The notes below the pieces were generated by a model, which had not been told where the DNA came from, ran no database searches, and saw only the letters and a program-made list of their open reading frames with translations. Positions 10,510-22,247 of a DNA stretch of 64,000 bases are shown one piece after another; the stretch's first letter is position 1, and every line of letters starts with the position of its first letter. This stretch comes from Astrothelium macrocarpum (taxonomy: Eukaryota > Ascomycota > Dothideomycetes > Trypetheliales > Trypetheliaceae). Where the stretch lies: NCBI GenBank assembly GCA_021030915.1, contig JAGEMR010000010.1, positions 460,204 to 524,203 on the forward strand, written 5' to 3'. The translations under genes were made by a program, and so were the position numbers.

Positions 10510-11171
10510 TTAATGTGCAGCTACTGCACTTGTGCCATCTATCGTCTGAAGATAGTCCTTTCGGTACTGGTTCTCATCTGTCTCCGCACCCCGATTCAAG
10601 GGCGTCCATTTCGGCTCGTCTTTGAACAGTCTCATGGCTTTTGTGTACTGTAACACTCATCAGTCTGAATCGTTTGTGCATCTAGAAAATTGCTTACGTT
10701 CTGTTCATCACTTGTGAAACGATGATAGATTCCACTTGGCAACACAATCAAATCCCCCTTCTCCAATCTTAGTCGCACCCACTGATCTCCCTCGCTCCTC
10801 ACGTCAAAATATCCTGCACCATCCAAGATATACCGTATCTCTTCGTCCTCGTGCAGATGCTCGTTGAAGAACATTTTGACTTTGCTCTCATAGGCATCAC
10901 CCATAGTAGCAGGAGACACGCAAATGGTGTCGCGGTTCTTGTAATCACGTTCTCGAGCGAGCTCATCAACGCTGGTAGGATCGTCGACGTTAGGGAATGA
11001 GCGGTACAAAACGCCCAGAGTTGATAGGTAGCTCGGATCTACAGGGCTGCCAGAATCATGGGGGAGACGCTGGTCACCCTAGGTTACATGTCAAAAGATT
11101 TTGTTCCCAGCAAGCGAGGGGGGTTGAAGAGATGGACTGACAGGTTCATTGTCATACCAGTAAGCCTTCAT
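10510..11171 (-). CDS. ADI1: Acireductone dioxygenase (methionine salvage)
   Basis: Three exons (11171-11142, 11078-10698, 10647-10510) encode 182 residues, the usual size. The first exon codes only MKAYWYDNEP. The 63-nt and 50-nt introns have GTCAGT and GTAAGC donors. The core HLHEDEEIRYILDGAGYFD is diagnostic, and His84, His86, Glu90 and His129 fit the metal ligand set with the correct 39-residue spacing to the last His. The C-terminus KAMRLFKDEPKWTPLNRG is restored only by the last intron. The enzyme oxidises acireductone to the 2-keto precursor of methionine with Fe(II), closing the methionine salvage cycle in the cytosol. ADI1 is the yeast name. Confidence 0.95.
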
Positions 11172-12178
11172 GGTCAGAATATAGCAGTGGGAGAATCGTT
11201 AAGACAGGTACGAAGGGTTTCAAAAATAAACCACAATTCTGGGTCGATGCACCTAAAATAAAGTATTTGTGTCAAAGCACCATTGCATTAAAGTGGGTAC
11301 CTACTGTGGTGTTCGTGAAAAGGGTCCAAATGACGTGATGGTGCCTTACAATACATCCTTGCGTCAGCAGCGCTCGGAGCACCACCAGAATTGGTAATCA
11401 CGACCAAACCTTGTATGGCAAATCTTGCGATCTCCTCCTACCTTTCATTGCTAGAGACTCAAGCCGATCCTGACATCCTTGGGATGCCTGGCCAAGTGCG
11501 TGTTGATAGTGCAACTGGAAAAGACAGTTATATTTTTTGATTTTCACTATTGACATGACGTCTCTTCCCAAAAATTAGCGAGAGGTTTCGAATACAGATT
11601 TGTTTGATTACTGCTAGCGTTTCCGGAAGACCGGAGCCAGAACAATTTGACAAGTCCTGTCCTGAAAGAAAACGCAAGGTCATGATCAATTCCACGCTTG
11701 TACTCAGTCTTATTAGGACATACATGCTTTACAAGTTCCAAACGAGAATGCCTTTTTTTGCTCGTTTCAGTGATCGTGAGCTCCAGGTTGACGGGGCAAT
11801 GTCTTTCTCCACTACGAACAAGCCCCTATCAGAGATGTATCCATGGCAGATTGAAACAAAGCCACAACTTAGCCAGATTTTTATTTAGAACTTGCATCCG
11901 AAACATGACGTGCACTTAGTCCGTATTTGGGATATTGGTCGTACGGCGAACACGCTCTGTGTTACCTCCAATACTAACCTCACATTGCCATAAGCATTTT
12001 TCAGACATGGCGTTTGAAAGAATCGAAAAAGACAGATTTTTGACGTGACCTATCCGTTTTGCGTTGAGGGTTCTCGAAATGATCGACAAATTGTTCACTT
12101 TAAACTGATGTTGCGCCATGTCTCACCCGGTCTCCGCTGTTCTGCCATGACTTTTCCTCGGGCTTCTGAAATTGACTT
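11172..12178. other. Gene-poor intergenic stretch
   Basis: About 1 kb upstream of acireductone dioxygenase. Frames at 11604-11888 and 11698-11919 overlap in different registers and lack any domain or codon pattern I trust. No gene supported. Confidence 0.35.
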
Positions 12179-12914
12179 TCAAAAGCCAATTCCACCCCAA
12201 AATCCACTCTCATATTTGATACCATCGTAGTCTACCTCGAGGAGACTGAGGGTCTTTTGCGAGATGTAGGTACCAGCGCGCTGAAGCTTAGATCGACCAT
12301 AGGCACCCCGATGTCCTCCCGAAAGTTTGGAGCATTGCCTCTCAATCGGATGGCCATCTTCTGGGCTTGAAGATGTACTTATGCAATGAGACTGTGATTC
12401 GAGAGGAATGTAAGAAAATGCGGACGGTCGTCTGCGTTCAGTGGACAAAGGCTTTTTGTCAAAGAGGACCTGATTCCCGGCGCCACCAATCCCAAAGTGA
12501 TAGCCCTTAGCCGGCTTCTCATCTGAAGACAGCAGGTTGGCACTTTGCTTTGGTGGTGAATCAGAATCATGGACCGCATCCCTGACAGTATTAGTAATCT
12601 ACTTTAGAACAGATTTGCCAAGCACTTTACAAAGCTATAATCTTGACTGGCGCTGTAGATGTTCTAGGTACATCTTGTGATTCGCCTTCAACAGCATCTT
12701 TGAAAGGGGCCGACGAAGTGAAAAACATAAGGGGGATTGTCACAAAGGTGCAAGCACGATTGTCAAGATAGGATTCAGCAGGACGGAGGGAATGACTGCT
12801 TGTATCCTGACAATCTGATGGCGGGAACGAAAGACTCAAAGTCGTCAATATTGAGCTCGTAGGAGAGTGTGTTAAAAGGTAGTCGACAAATGAACACTGT
12901 CTGCAACCGCACAA
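12179..12914 (-). CDS. Hypothetical protein, possible GGAGN-motif (DUF3602-like) gene
   Basis: Two frames join cleanly across a 49-nt intron (12582-12630; GTAAAG donor, TTACTAATAC branch site, TGTCAG acceptor) and give up to 228 residues if the ATG at 12914 is used. A later Met near residue 63 (MFFTSSAPF) is an alternative start. Exon 2 reads KGYHFGIGGAGNQVLFDKKPLS; the GGAGN core recalls the GRGGAGN repeats of fungal DUF3602 proteins, but only one clear copy is seen. The C-terminal part is rich in Ser and Arg. The splice-site quality is the main support. Function is unknown, and the gene may be mis-modelled or not expressed. Confidence 0.4.
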
Positions 12915-13752
12915 GCGGGGTGTGCGTTCAACTATATCACGAAGAGAATAGCGATGAGACCGGGGTATGAAAGATTAAGTCAAGTAGTTCAAGAGAGAGT
13001 TTTGAATCAGGTCGGGTGAAAGGAACCTTCCTTTTTTCCCTCTCCCTTTCCCTTCCCGACACATTTTTAGCATTAAAGTTTCTGCCTCCGTGCCGAAATG
13101 GTTACACAAAATAAACGGAAAAAAATGTGGATAACCTGGCAGGTTTCCCTGGTGAGCTCCGTTTGCAAAGAGATGACCTCCCAGATTTTGGGTCCAAGTG
13201 TTAAGCATAATGTAGTAACACAAAAGCTTAACGCCACGTCCACACCTGCAAGTTACAGCTAAAGAATAGTAGAACGCATCTTTCTTGTAGAATTGGTTCA
13301 TAACTGTTGCGTTCGCTGAAAGATGCATGGGAGTATGCTGCTCCAGCGTGGATCAAATCTGCGGGCAATCTTTGATCTGTAGCGCCATGCAGTAAACGCT
13401 TAACTCAAAGATCATATTCTACGTCCATTCCCGGAATAGAGGCAGAGCCAGTGGTAACAACGTGGTAACCGACCAATCGTGTTTGCCCTCGATTCTTGGC
13501 AAAGGATGGTCAGCCAGACTGCTCTCAGATCGCGATACCGTAAGACAGCTCAACTGCTCCTTTTTTCCGGTTTTAGTCATCAGAGCCAAACTTCTTTCTC
13601 AGATACCAAGAGGAGACCCGGAACAATATGAAGGCTCATTCTCCTCGTGTTCGCACCCACGCCTTTGGGACCTTGGCATCCGGCCCAAAAATTGACGTTG
13701 GCCCACGGCTGAGAATTTGACAAATCTTTCTTAAGCAGCTACCATGAAATCC
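12915..13752. other. Intergenic stretch
   Basis: Lies between the hypothetical gene and the 3' end of the phosducin-like gene. Frames at 12975-13328 (minus) and 13462-13695 (plus) have no recognisable features. No gene seen. Confidence 0.35.
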
Positions 13753-14494
13753 TCAATCCCAGTCATCGTCGTCGTCGTCGTCGTCGGCATCACTTCTGGC
13801 TGCAGTTTGTCTAAATTTTCTAACCATAGTTTCATCCTCTTTGCTTGTCTTGGCCCTCACCAGCACACCGGATCTGAGCAGCCTTGTTTCAAGCTCTTTC
13901 AGCGTGAAGGAATCGCCCCGTCCAAGCTCTTCAAAACCGATTATACGATCCACGCTAATGCCGTCCACGAAAGCGATAACGCATGGCAAGGTCTGTATCT
14001 TCAATTTTGTAACCAGAAATGGCGCGTTGTCCACATTGATGCGTAAAAACCGGGTGTCGAAATGCTTTGGCGCAAGTGCCTGAATCGAAAATGACATCAG
14101 CAAGATTATTTGAGATACGTAGATTACCAGCATAAGACAATGGATTGGACTTCGTAGAATAAATTTGTCCTCAACTGACCTCAAGCTTAGCGTCCATAAC
14201 TCCACATCTTCCAAAATCAGGCTTGAAGAAATGGACCACACAGAGTCTTGTTGACGTAGTAATGTCCATTAAGTCTTTCTCCTCTTTAATCTCGACGAGG
14301 CTTCCCCCACCTTCCGCCCTCTTAGCTTTGGCTCGTGATAATTCGGCATGAAGCTGCTGAAGGCGCTGTTCGCGAAAGGCATCAATGGATTCGTCTTCTT
14401 CCAAAGAAGCTATGAGGGCATCTTCGTCGTCCTCAATTGCAGGCACAGCGTGCTTGTCAACCTCAGAGGCGACGATAGGATCGAGAGCCGACAT
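13753..14494 (-). CDS. PLP1: Phosducin-like / TXNDC9-type thioredoxin-fold protein
   Basis: Two exons (14494-14180, 14079-13753) separated by a 100-nt intron encode 213 residues. The N-terminal half is an acidic coiled region (AIEDDEDALIASLEEDE, then FREQRLQQLHAEL). The thioredoxin-like fold follows: LCVVHFFKPDFGRCGVMDAKLE, FDTRFLRINVDNAPFLVTKL and IQTLPCVIAFVDG, matching TXNDC9 and yeast Plp1. It lacks a redox CxxC, as the family does. These proteins assist the CCT chaperonin in folding actin and tubulin. The protein ends in an eight-Asp run (DADDDDDDDDWD) encoded by a GAC/GAT triplet repeat. The symbol is by analogy with yeast. Confidence 0.87.
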
Positions 14495-15108
14495 GGCAAG
14501 CCGTGCCTTAGGGCGCCAGAAAAGGAAAGGAGTGATAGTGAGGTGGAGTGGAATCTCTACCTAGATAAGGGTCTTAGATTTACAACGGTCGCTTGAACAA
14601 AACCCTGGGGCCGAAGGGCATCCATCTTCACGTGCAAACAAACACTGTAATTGACTTCAAAGCCAGAGAACACTTCGCTGCATTTCCCATTGGGTAGTGC
14701 TCGGATTTATCCGACAGTTTGGAACTTATAAGGTATCATTCAGTCTATAAGCAAGGCGCAGAGTCGAATCCAAGTGTCCGATCATTGCCCTGCAGATTGC
14801 AGTCTTGCCAAGCACGCCGAGGTACCTTTGTAGCGCTGCTTAAAGAGGCCATCTGGATTTCCCCTAGATCCAAGCCTCTCATCTTGCAATGCAGTACTCT
14901 TCCTGATTGACTTTTTCCGAAATTTTGAACGCTCGCATGTCTCTATACAACATCTCCGATATCTCCGAACTAAAGGTTACCTCTACTAAGGTAGGGAGAA
15001 GGATACAGAGGTTATAGTGAGCCACATAAACCTGCCGTCCCCTGAACACTAGACGTCTCATTCCAAACTGCGGTTCGCAACTGCCAAGTCTACCAAAATC
15101 TGGCCGTC
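14495..15108. promoter_or_regulatory. Divergent promoter region, phosducin-like gene / GDP-mannose transporter
   Basis: About 0.6 kb between two start codons that point away from each other. No specific element was identified. Confidence 0.4.
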
Positions 15109-16607
15109 ATGGCGGATGACAAGAAGCGTGATGAATACAACATTTCGATTGAGATGACCAACCACCCCAATTCGCGTGGTCGGTCTCCTATCCCTTCCCG
15201 ATTGTCATCCACCTCCTTCTCTCCCAAACGTCCCAGTTCGACTTCATCAACGTTCAGCAAACCGATGGTGCCAAACACCATGTCGTCCGCGAGAAACACG
15301 TTGGATCAACCGATCGTCCCCATTCTGGCATACTGTGGGAGCAGTATACTGATGACGGTAACGAACAAATACGTGCTAAGTGGCTTGGACTTCAACTTGA
15401 ACTTTTTCCTATTATCTGTGCAAGTAAGTCGAACCCTGGTTCCGGCATTTTATGCAATAAAGTTTCAAAACCACGGAAAATGCGACCGAATGCATTTTGA
15501 GGGTTGAGAAGGGTAAAAGTCCGCGAGCTGGATAAGCAAAGAGCTAACGAAGAGGAACACAACAGAGCATTGTCTGCATCTTTGCGATTCAAACTTGCAA
15601 ATCTATGGGCGTAATCACATATCGTGATTTCAATGTGGACGAAGCAAGAAAATGGTTTCCCATCTCGCTCCTCCTCATCGGCATGATCTACACCTCCACC
15701 AAAGCTCTGCAGTTCCTTTCCATTCCCGTCTATACCATCTTCAAAAACCTCACCATCATCCTCATAGCTTACGGAGAAGTTCTCTGGTTCGGCGGTTCTG
15801 TTACCCCCATGGCCCTGTTTAGTTTCGGTTTGATGGTAGTGAGCAGCGTAGTTGCAGCCTGGGCGGATATTCAGCATGCGTTACAGCAAAGCTACGGAGG
15901 GGCGCTGGGGTTGGGGCACGGAACTGAGGCAGCGAGCGTAGGAAGCACTGGCGATGCCACGGCAGCGACAAAAATCAGTACTTTGAATGCAGGATATGTC
16001 TGGATGCTGATCAATTGTCTTTGTTCGGCGATTTACATGCTGAGCATGCGAAAACGGATCAAATTAACGAATTTTAAGGACTTCGATAGTATGTCCCCTT
16101 TTCAATTCTTCAAATTTTCCTCATGGATAAGGTGCGACTAACATCCCGATAGCCATGTTCTACAACAATCTTCTCTCTATTCCCATCCTCCTGGCCTGCA
16201 CCTTCCTCCTCGAATCCTGGACTCCGACCAACCTGAATCTTAATTTTCCCGCCGCTCACCGCACGCCCATCATTGCCTCCATGTTTATCTCCGGCGTCTC
16301 CTCCCTGTTCATCTCCTACACCTCCGCCTGGTGTGTCCGCGTCACCTCGTCCACCACTTACTCCATGGTGGGGGCCCTCAACAAGCTGCCCGTAGCATTG
16401 TCCGGCTTGGTCTTCTTCGACGCACCTGCGACGGTAGGTAGCGTGGGCGCAATTGCGATTGGGTTTGTGAGCGGCATTGTGTACGCAGTGGCCAAGATGC
16501 GACAGGGCAAAGGGCAAGCTGGGGGCCACCAGGGGCCACCGAATAAGCCATTGCTGCCAACAGTATCAGCGTCCAGTCAGAGCATGCGGGACTCGTTGAA
16601 ATCATGA
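15109..16607 (+). CDS. VRG4: GDP-mannose transporter of the Golgi
   Basis: Three exons (15109-15423, 15566-16088, 16153-16607) encode about 430 residues. The introns are 142 nt (GTAAGT) and 64 nt (GTATGT). After a Ser/Pro-rich cytosolic N-terminus of about 65 residues, a series of membrane helices begins at PIVPILAYCGSSILMTVTNKYVLSG. The sequence TYSMVGALNKLP contains the GALNK motif that binds GDP-mannose in Vrg4-type transporters, and LSIPVYTIFKNLTIILIAYGE is typical. The protein exchanges GDP-mannose for GMP across the Golgi membrane to supply mannosylation of glycoproteins and lipids. The tail is Gly/Pro/Ser-rich. The symbol follows yeast; filamentous fungi use gmtA or gmt1. Confidence 0.94.
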
Positions 16608-17347
16608 AGGGGAATTTGTGGATTAGGGAAGATAGAGCACAAAGGCGTGGAAAGCGTGTTTGCTTGGGCTGCTTGCGGTATCTAAGTATGGATGGGGAAA
16701 TGCGCACTAATAGAGTTCCAGTAATAGCGAAAGCCTTTCTTCTGTTTCGAAAGCTAAGTAAGATCTAGACTTCAGTCGGCTTAACGACCTGAAGATCCGG
16801 CTGGGGTAACGATGGTTTCTGCATACGCTGAAAATTCTGGGAGTTTTGGAAGATAGGAAATAGTGAATCGCGATTTGTTCTCGGGCGTTCGGAAAGTTTG
16901 ATACCTTTTGTAAATATTTGATTCCTCGACATTCAAATGAGATCTATTCACAAAATGAACTCTTGTTATCTATGGGCTTGCACTAGAGTTTCACTGGCAA
17001 TTTCGGGAGCTACGGATGTAATTTGTAGAATTGGCCAGGTTATCGATGAATCAAAGTACCTGCAATCCACTCATGAAATGATTAAATCTGAATTTGCTAT
17101 CTAAGAAGCTAGCACAGCGCTAGCTACGGAGTCTTTGCAACATTGTGGCTTTCCGATAATGCTTTGACTATTGAATAGAAAAAGCCAGCATCCATTGCTA
17201 AGAATTTCAAACCGCCAACGCCAGATTCTGCTGTGGCAGAGAAGACGTGATGCTCCTTGCACGGGCAGAAATCAGTGCTGAAAGAGATCTTCGCTAGGTC
17301 ATAAAATCTAGAGGTGCGTAATAAAGGCCGAACGAAGGTGTTAAGAC
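16608..17347. other. Convergent 3' intergenic region
   Basis: Lies between the stops of the GDP-mannose transporter and SKP1. It holds a small perfect inverted repeat, AGCTAGC (17107-17113) with GCTAGCT (17119-17125). No gene seen. Confidence 0.4.
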
Positions 17348-18017
17348 TCAGCGGCTAGGATATTGTCAGCGATTCTTGTTCTGGAGTGTAAAGATTTTAG
17401 GGTGCAATGTGACTCACTCTTCAGCCCACTCATTCTCTCGGCGAATCTGATCCTCTTCCTCCGGAGTGAAGTCATTCTGGATGTTGAATGTCTTGCGGAT
17501 TTCCTCTGGAGATTTGCCCTTGATCATGTTTGCGACAGTTTTGCAGCCAACGTCCAGAAGTGCCTTGATGTCAAGGTAGTTGGCTGCCAGGATGATCTCA
17601 AATAGCATCTCTTGATCGACTTGCATGAATTTCTGATCCCACTCGTCAATATCGGTTGTCTTTTTCCGAGAGTCAGAGTCATCCTCGTTCGTTGCAGGAG
17701 GATCTTTCTTGTGCTGCTCGCACCACTCGAGGACCTTTTTCAAGACAGCTTCATTGACCTATAAACTGGGTGAGCGTCGATTGGACCGGAGGAACTACAA
17801 ATGTAGACACTTACATTGAGAATAGGAATCGGTTCACCAGTATCTCCCAAATCCTCGAGCAAGTTCTTGATGAGTACAGAACGGGTTGCAGTCTCCTTGT
17901 CTGACGCAAAATCAGCCCGTGTCAAAGGTGGCGAGTCTATATGGGGGACCACTTACCAACGGTAATGTCGACTCCGTCAGAGGAGTTCAGAACGATGGTT
18001 TGGCTGCTGCTGGACAT
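17348..18017 (-). CDS. SKP1: SKP1, SCF ubiquitin ligase and kinetochore adaptor
   Basis: Four exons (18017-17957, 17900-17815, 17758-17418, 17354-17348) encode 164 residues, the usual size. The start is MSSSSQTIVLNSSDGVDITV. Splicing gives ILNVNEAVLKKVLEWCEQHKKD, and the F-box-binding C-terminal part reads MLFEIILAANYLDIKALLD and IRKTFNIQNDFTPEEE. The frame can stop at 17414 (NEWAEE), but GTGAGT at 17417 and TCCTAG at 17355 define a 63-nt intron whose removal gives the family-typical end NEWAEDR. That makes the last exon only 7 nt. Skp1 links cullin to F-box proteins in SCF ligases and is part of the kinetochore. The other introns are both 56 nt. Confidence 0.95.
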
Positions 18018-19190
18018 GGTTGTAGATTGGAAAATGAAGCGGAAGTAATTTGAAGAGGATGGAGCAGAAGCTGAAGATGTTCTGAATATTGAAGGACAGA
18101 TGGCTGTGAAGGTAGCGCAAGTTGTTGGTGGAAAGAAGTTACGAAAGCGGCAAGGACAAAGGGCAGGGAATGTGGGTATTTATGACTCCCAAGCGAGCAC
18201 CAGTCCGTAAGTGAGGTGTGGCCAGTGACTGTTGGCAGTGAGGAAAGAAGTATGTTAGGTGGAGCTACTGAGGCAGCAATCACGGCTGGTGCCGTCACTT
18301 TTGCGCGGCCCGAATCAGTGAATACCTTACCTCAACCCTGGTTAAAGCCACTCACATCTTCCAATTAAGCCTAGCCGCTCGTTGCTGTATACATTTCTAC
18401 AAGGCCTTTAGTCAGAATGCCCAAATTCCTGCACCTCACACGCTTCTACTAAGCGCACTTCCATCATCAATCTTTGGGAGAGTCGAGTCCTTTGTCATGG
18501 ATAACCTCACGCTAGTGGCGACTTGGCATACCTTGTGATGTCTTCACTTTGTCATCATTTGACGGTATTTTGTGACTTTCTCGTCTGCAGTTGTGCAGCA
18601 TTGCCGTTTGCAGCTTTGTGTGGGCACCGTCAATCGCATTCAACGGTTAAGGTGAACTCTGTGAGTGGGGAAGAAGAGTATGTGCATGATTGGTGTCCTT
18701 GTAGACAAATTTCAAACCCAGTCTTTTTGCTTAATAGTACTGTACCGCCTTCTGTTCAAAAGTGACACCATAACAGTAGATTTTTAAACATCTAGAACTA
18801 AATAGGCCCGGAATCGTTGATTGAATTCAAACATCATATTTCACGGTCCAGTGCTACGAGATGCAGGGCATGCGATCTTCTATCTCTGGGACTAGAACGG
18901 TCGAACACGAGGTGAAAATAGAAACTTCGTCAGGCCAGTCAAGGAATCATATTCTCACAAGTGCCACCATTGGTTAATTTCATAGGTACCGAACTCCCAG
19001 ATGGAAATGGAATATGACGAAATTCCCTGGAAGCTAAGAAGTAAGTTGGACAAAACGTCGACAAGCTGTTTCCCGCAGCAACTCCTACATTGCGGACCTG
19101 TCTCATGGAGATGCCCATTCTTCCCAAACGGGATCAGCATAATGTGTTCGTCTGACTTCCTTAGACGACCGGCGCGGTCTAGATTAAGAC
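18018..19190. promoter_or_regulatory. Divergent promoter region, SKP1 / VPS18
   Basis: About 1.2 kb between start codons pointing away from each other. Frames at 18523-18765 and around 19000 show no features. No gene seen. Confidence 0.4.
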
Positions 19191-22100
19191 ATGGCTAGCA
19201 ATGCGGGTAGCGGCTATGTGGCTGCGAGTAACCTACAGCAGGATAGCAGTGAATCGCTTCCGATATTTGATGTCGAACCCGTACAGCTTCGCTTCGGAGT
19301 TTCTTCAGACTTTGTTGCTGCTGAAGTCGCGAACAATGTCCTCATTCTCGCATTATCAACTGGCCGTATCTTGAGAATTGATTTAGATAATGCAGCTGAC
19401 ATTGATGGTACGGCGTTTTTGATGGGCTATGTGTAGATTGACCATTTACTGACGGACGTAGATATTGATCTCCCGAAAAAGACTTCAGAGACAGGAATAA
19501 TTCGGCGGCTGTTCCTCGATCCTTCGGCCTCCCACCTACTTATTACGACCGCTTTGGGAGAAAATTATTACCTACACACCCAATCGCGCCAGCCTAAAAT
19601 CCTGTCGCGTCTGAAAGGTGTTTGGATTGAAAGCGTTGCATGGAACCCTTCACTACCGACTGCATCAACAAGGGAAATATTGATAGGAACAGGAGATGGC
19701 ACAATCTACGAAACATTCATCGAACCTTCCAACGAGTTCTACAAACGGGATGAGAAATACACTAGGCTCGTATTCAAGAGCAGTGGTGGTGCAATTACGG
19801 GTCTGTGGATAGATACGGTCATACGTAGACCGGATTTCCGGCGGATTGTGGTAGCGACTCATGGACGACTATCACACTTTGTTGGACGCCTCGGTCGGCC
19901 TGCACATGAAGGTAGTGGTGCTATTTTTCAAAAAATCTTTGAACCCGAGAGCCCTACGGTGAATGAGGATCCTAGACCCTCTGGAAATACGTCATCCATA
20001 TTAACCATCTCCCCTGAAGCTGATGAAGGAGCTGCGCAGGATGAAGTTGCTGAGAGACCATTCGCGTGGCTTTCTGGCCAAGGTATTCTTCACGGAGTAG
20101 TAAAACGAGCGCAGGACTCCGGAACTTTCTTGGCTGAATCAAGGCTAACGTTAAGATCCAAGATACCACCTTCGAAGACTGCAGGTGGACGTAATCGAAC
20201 CGCTCTGGAAGCTATACAGTCGATTGTTCTCAGTCAATGGCACATCATCTGTCTCGTAGAAGGCCGCATTGTCGCCGTCAATCGACTCGACGACTCTATT
20301 GTCTATGATGAGGTTGTTCTAGAAGCATCCCAGAGCGCACTTGGTCTGATATCTGATCCTACGAAAAACACGTACTGGCTTTTTACTACTCAGGAAGTCT
20401 TCGAGATCGTTGTCAATGATGAGAGTAGAGATGTCTGGAGAATAATGCTCAAATCTCAACAGTTTGATGCCGCCTCGCAATTTGCCAAAACACCCACGCA
20501 AAAGGATGTCGTGGCCTCTGCTGCTGGTGATCATCTTGTCAGCAAAAAGCAATATCTTGAGGCAGCTTTGGTCTACGGTCGAAGTACCAAATCTTTTGAA
20601 CAGGTTGCTCTTACATTCATTGACCAAGGGGCACATGATGCACTTCGAAAATATCTCTTGACCAAGCTTCAAAGCTTGAAGAAGACAGCCACGATGCAGA
20701 GGATGATGCTTGCAAGCTGGTTGATGGAATTGTACATGGCAAAGCTGGACTCTCTTGATGACACCATCACCACCAGAGCTGAAGGGTCTACGGAAGAAAG
20801 CATAAGCTCCGCGCCAACTTCGACCGAGACTGCCAACCAGCTCTCGACCCTCCGGAAAGAATACCAAGACTTCGCAAGCCGTCACAAAGGAGATCTTGAT
20901 CACAAAACTACCTATGAGATCATTAGTAGCCATGGCCGTGAAGAAGAGCTCCTTTACTTTGCCACGGTTGTGGACGATTACAACTACGTTTTATCATACT
21001 GGGTTCAACGTGAACGCTGGTCCGAGTCTCTTAATGCGCTCAAGCGACAAACTGATCCGGACATATTTTATAAATATAGCAGTGTCCTCATGGCTCATAC
21101 CGCACCCGAATTCGTCGACATCCTTATGCGGCAATCTAATCTTGATCCCGAGAAACTCATTCCCGCCCTTTTGAACTATGACCGGTTGGTTCGAGTGTCG
21201 CTAAAAGAAAACCAGGCAGTACGATATCTGTTGTTCTGTATTAATAGTCTCAGCTCTACCGATCCAGCAGTACACAATACGCTCATCGGTATCTATGCAT
21301 CTTCGCCTTCTCGGGATGAAAGCCCCCTTCTCTCATATCTCGAACAACAAGGCTATGCTAATGCCGGCCGCGACTCTTCTGAATTGCCTTATGATGCAGA
21401 CTTTGCTCTTCGCTTATGCATCCAAAACAAGCGCATCCGGTCTTGCGTCCATATCTATATGGCGCAGAATCAACCGCTTCGCGCTGTTGAGTTGGCCCTT
21501 CAGAATGATGAAATTGACCTTGCAGCCTACATTGCAGACCAGCCAGACACATACGCGTCCTCTTCCAGCACTTCATCCCCCACGCTCAGAAAGAAACTTT
21601 GGCTTGCGATCGCTAAACGTGTAATTGGGTCTGGAGGCATCAAGGCTGCCATCGAATTTTTACATCGTTCAAATAACTCCATTACATCCTCTACATCTAC
21701 CGAAGCAGCACCGTCGCAGCAGTTGTTGCGCATCGAAGATCTTCTTCCCCTCTTGCCGGATTTTGTTGTTATCGATGACTTCAAGGAAGAGATTTGTGAC
21801 GCATTGCAATCCTATTCTCGCCAAATCGATGCACTCCGACAAGAAATGGACGATTCAGCTGCCACATCACAACACGTCAAGCAACAACTTCGTGATCTTG
21901 ACAAACGTTATGCAATCGTGGAGCCGGGCGAGAGATGTTATGTATGCGAGTTGCCCCTGCTGACACGCAGTTTTTGGTGCTTCCCATGTCAGCATGGATT
22001 CCACGTTGACTGCCTGACCAAACGCGTCGTCGAATGGGGCGGCATCGGAAAGGCGAAGCGCATAAAGGATCTTCAAAAAGAGTTAGAGGGTGTGCTTGGT

Positions 22101-22247
22101 GCAAAGGGCCAAAAGAGGGACAGGCTGAACAGGGAACTGGAGCGGCTTGTCGCAGGCCAGTGCCCGTTGTGTAGTGAGATGGCCGTGCGGAGAATCGACG
22201 AGCCATTCCTATCTTCATCGGACAATCAAAACGAATGGGTGCTCTGA
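19191..22247 (+). CDS. VPS18: Vacuolar sorting protein VPS18/PEP3 (CORVET/HOPS core)
   Basis: Two exons (19191-19407, 19462-22247) flank a 54-nt intron and encode 1000 residues, typical for the family. The N-terminal half is the Pep3/Vps18 beta-propeller region (LFLDPSASHLLITT, ILSRLKGVWIESVAWNP). The middle is helical clathrin-repeat-like sequence, with AALVYGRSTKSFEQVALTF as a typical block. A coiled stretch (DALQSYSRQIDALRQEM) leads to a C-terminal RING-H2 finger starting near residue 898: CYVC, then CFPCQHGFHVDC and a final CPLC. Vps18 is a shared core subunit of the CORVET and HOPS tethers acting at endosome and vacuole. The RING sits at the tip that joins the other class C subunits. Confidence 0.95.

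Noticed and set aside
11604..11919. Two overlapping plus-strand frames of 73-94 codons
   Set aside because: They use different registers over the same DNA and carry no domain; treated as chance.
14750..14780. GTCGAATCC resembling a tRNA B box
   Set aside because: No matching A box or cloverleaf could be built around it.
20319..20933. 204-codon frame on the minus strand
   Set aside because: Lies inside VPS18 on the opposite strand with no domain of its own.
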